Source of the DNA: Eimeria necatrix
Lineage: Eukaryota > Apicomplexa > Conoidasida > Eucoccidiorida > Eimeriidae
Length of the DNA: 15,675 bases
Direction: 5' to 3'
Assembly: GCF_000499385.1 (NCBI RefSeq)
Contig: NW_013654459.1
Span: 7,501-23,175, forward strand
In this document: positions 14,477 to 15,675 of the stretch, one piece after another
How positions within the stretch are numbered: the stretch's first letter is position 1
How the letters are laid out: each line of letters opens with the position of its first letter
Made by a program: the position numbers and the translations under genes
Notes under the pieces: model-generated
Seen by the model: only the letters and a program-made list of their open reading frames with translations
Databases searched by the model: none
What the model was told of the DNA's origin: nothing

Positions 14477-15118
14477 TTAGTCTGTCGTTCTGGCACACGG
14501 CCTCAACAGCATTTGGACATGGAATCTCTTATTTAGGTCCATACTTTTATTTCGTGTGCCTAACTGGTACGCGCGTTTGCCTTTTTATATGTGTGTGCAC
14601 TCATGCCATTGGCTCCATCTCATTGCTCCAGTTAGGGGTGTGTGCAGAGCTACTTAATCCTCTGCTATTTGTCTCTATTTACTCGACTGCGTTTTTGTCC
14701 TTTTGCTTAATTCCAGCCAATCCAGCTGAAGGCACTTCCTGTTCATAAGTGGAGCTCTCCAGAAACCATAGGCCTGTGCCGGGTCCTTGCTGGTTCCGTG
14801 TTTTTTGTCAAGCAAGCTGTACAAACACTGCAGGCTTGCGCCTGGCTCCTGCTGACTCCTGCTTTGCACCTTCAGTATCTTCTGTTTGGGTCCCTCGAGG
14901 ACTTGAAGGTAAAGCGGCAGCGATCAATTCTCCAGAAAAATCCCACGCAGACTTGGGCAGCAGCGCAGAGGGCTGTGCGGCCCTCTCTCCAGCCTGTCCA
15001 AATAACAAAGAATAAATAAAAGTTAGGAAATGAACGGCCATGAGCAATAAATGCAGAAGTGATCAGTAGGAAGTGAAATAGGTCCTAGTACAGGAGTAAT
15101 CAGTAGGAAATGAATGGG
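14477..15118. other. Apparently unique intergenic sequence, no gene seen
   Basis: Balanced-composition DNA after the stop of gene 2. Open frames are short and lack domains, and neither strand shows a further 8-Cys module or signal-peptide exon. AATAAA occurs at about 15012-15017. Untranslated region of gene 2 is likely in the proximal part, but its extent cannot be read from sequence. Confidence 0.5.
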
Positions 15119-15484
15119 TCAATATAGGTGCCGTTCAAAAACAAGAGTTAGCGTCCAGACAAAGAAAACAAACAAACAGTTAACAAAATGTAACTCTGTG
15201 TTGTTTGTGGCGGAGCATTCCGTACTCATCACCAGTAACTTCAGTTTTAATTCAATGATGTGGAATTGGGAGACTCTGTTCTTCCCGGTCTTTTGGTTGC
15301 GACTGAGGCTGTTGAAGATAGCCTTCGGAAACGTATATTTCGGGTGCTGCTCCTTTGGTCGTGGGCTACTGCTGTACTTGCTGCCGTCGCGGTGCAACAG
15401 GTTAAAGAGCCCATCCTTGTTGGTTGCCGTTTTCAGTGCTGGGAGTGTGCAGTTGAAATCGCGTGCTGCAATAAACTGTAACAT
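15119..15484 (-). pseudogene. Possible decayed fragment of a non-LTR retrotransposon endonuclease
   Basis: A 121-codon minus-strand frame contains IAARDFNCTLPAL, later GLFNLLHRDG and HPKYTF, then SLSRN. That order resembles the C-terminal part of LINE-type (EEP family) endonucleases, whose known landmarks are GDFN, a hydrophobic helix, a Y/F-T-F/W motif and an SR-ID motif. The GDFN glycine is replaced (RDFN), the SRID motif is poor, and no reverse transcriptase follows downstream. A neighbouring minus-strand frame (15642-15433) reads PVSVSVYAC just upstream, which could be a frameshifted VYAP motif. If real, it is a relic. Chance resemblance remains possible. Confidence 0.3.
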
Positions 15485-15675
15485 GCATAGACGGAGACAC
15501 TGACAGGCAGGATGACTGCGTATGAAGATGAAGATGCTGGCCTGGCCAACATTCCTAGGCAGTTAAGAGTACAGTGCTTGCAGAGCTCACCGGTGGTCGA
15601 ATGAACACGACCGCACACTCCCACAAGCGGAGCAATTTCCACAAAAATGCGCTTGCAACGATGCCTGTATAAGAA

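Overview
The window looks like a repeat-rich segment of a coccidian (Eimeria-like) nuclear genome. This is inferred from three features seen together: very abundant (CAG/CTG)n trinucleotide repeats, many interstitial AAACCCT/TTTAGGG (telomere-type heptamer) tracts, and intron-containing genes for secreted cysteine-rich proteins. No bacterial-type genes, rRNA, tRNA or CRISPR arrays were seen. The species cannot be named.

Layout. 1-7890 is almost entirely low-complexity DNA: CTG repeats, telomere-like tracts mostly in CCCTAAA polarity, CAG/CAA repeats, an AT-rich patch, TTTAGGG tracts, a long CAG block that flips to CTG near 3.6 kb, GGGGCCCC-type blocks, a 0.6 kb GGCTAGCT array and a purine-rich A/G tract. 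Long open frames in this part follow from the repeats, because CAG/CTG repeats have no stop in any frame, and I do not call genes there. 7898-about 11950 holds the first gene, whose introns are filled with pyrimidine tracts and TTTAGGG repeats. 12396-14476 holds a second, tandem gene with the same architecture and cleaner introns. 14477-15675 is mostly unique DNA with a possible decayed non-LTR retrotransposon endonuclease fragment on the minus strand.

The main result is a pair of tandem paralogous genes on the plus strand. I assembled both from splice signals, reading phase and homology. Each has a signal-peptide exon ending in phase 1, a micro-exon of about 17-23 nt (phase 1 to 0), and two consecutive phase-0 exons each encoding one copy of the same 8-cysteine module. 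The second gene ends with an exon for a transmembrane helix and a short basic tail. The module, present four times, fits C-x7-C-x7,8-C-x17-36-C-[YF]-x13-C-x3-C-G-x4-C-x28,29-C. I do not recognise this module as a named family. Its cysteine spacing does not look like the classical Eimeria TA4/SAG antigens as I know them, but no database search was possible. The likely role, by inference only, is a parasite surface or secretory-pathway protein. The first gene's 3' end is unresolved: several candidate last exons exist and none is convincing.
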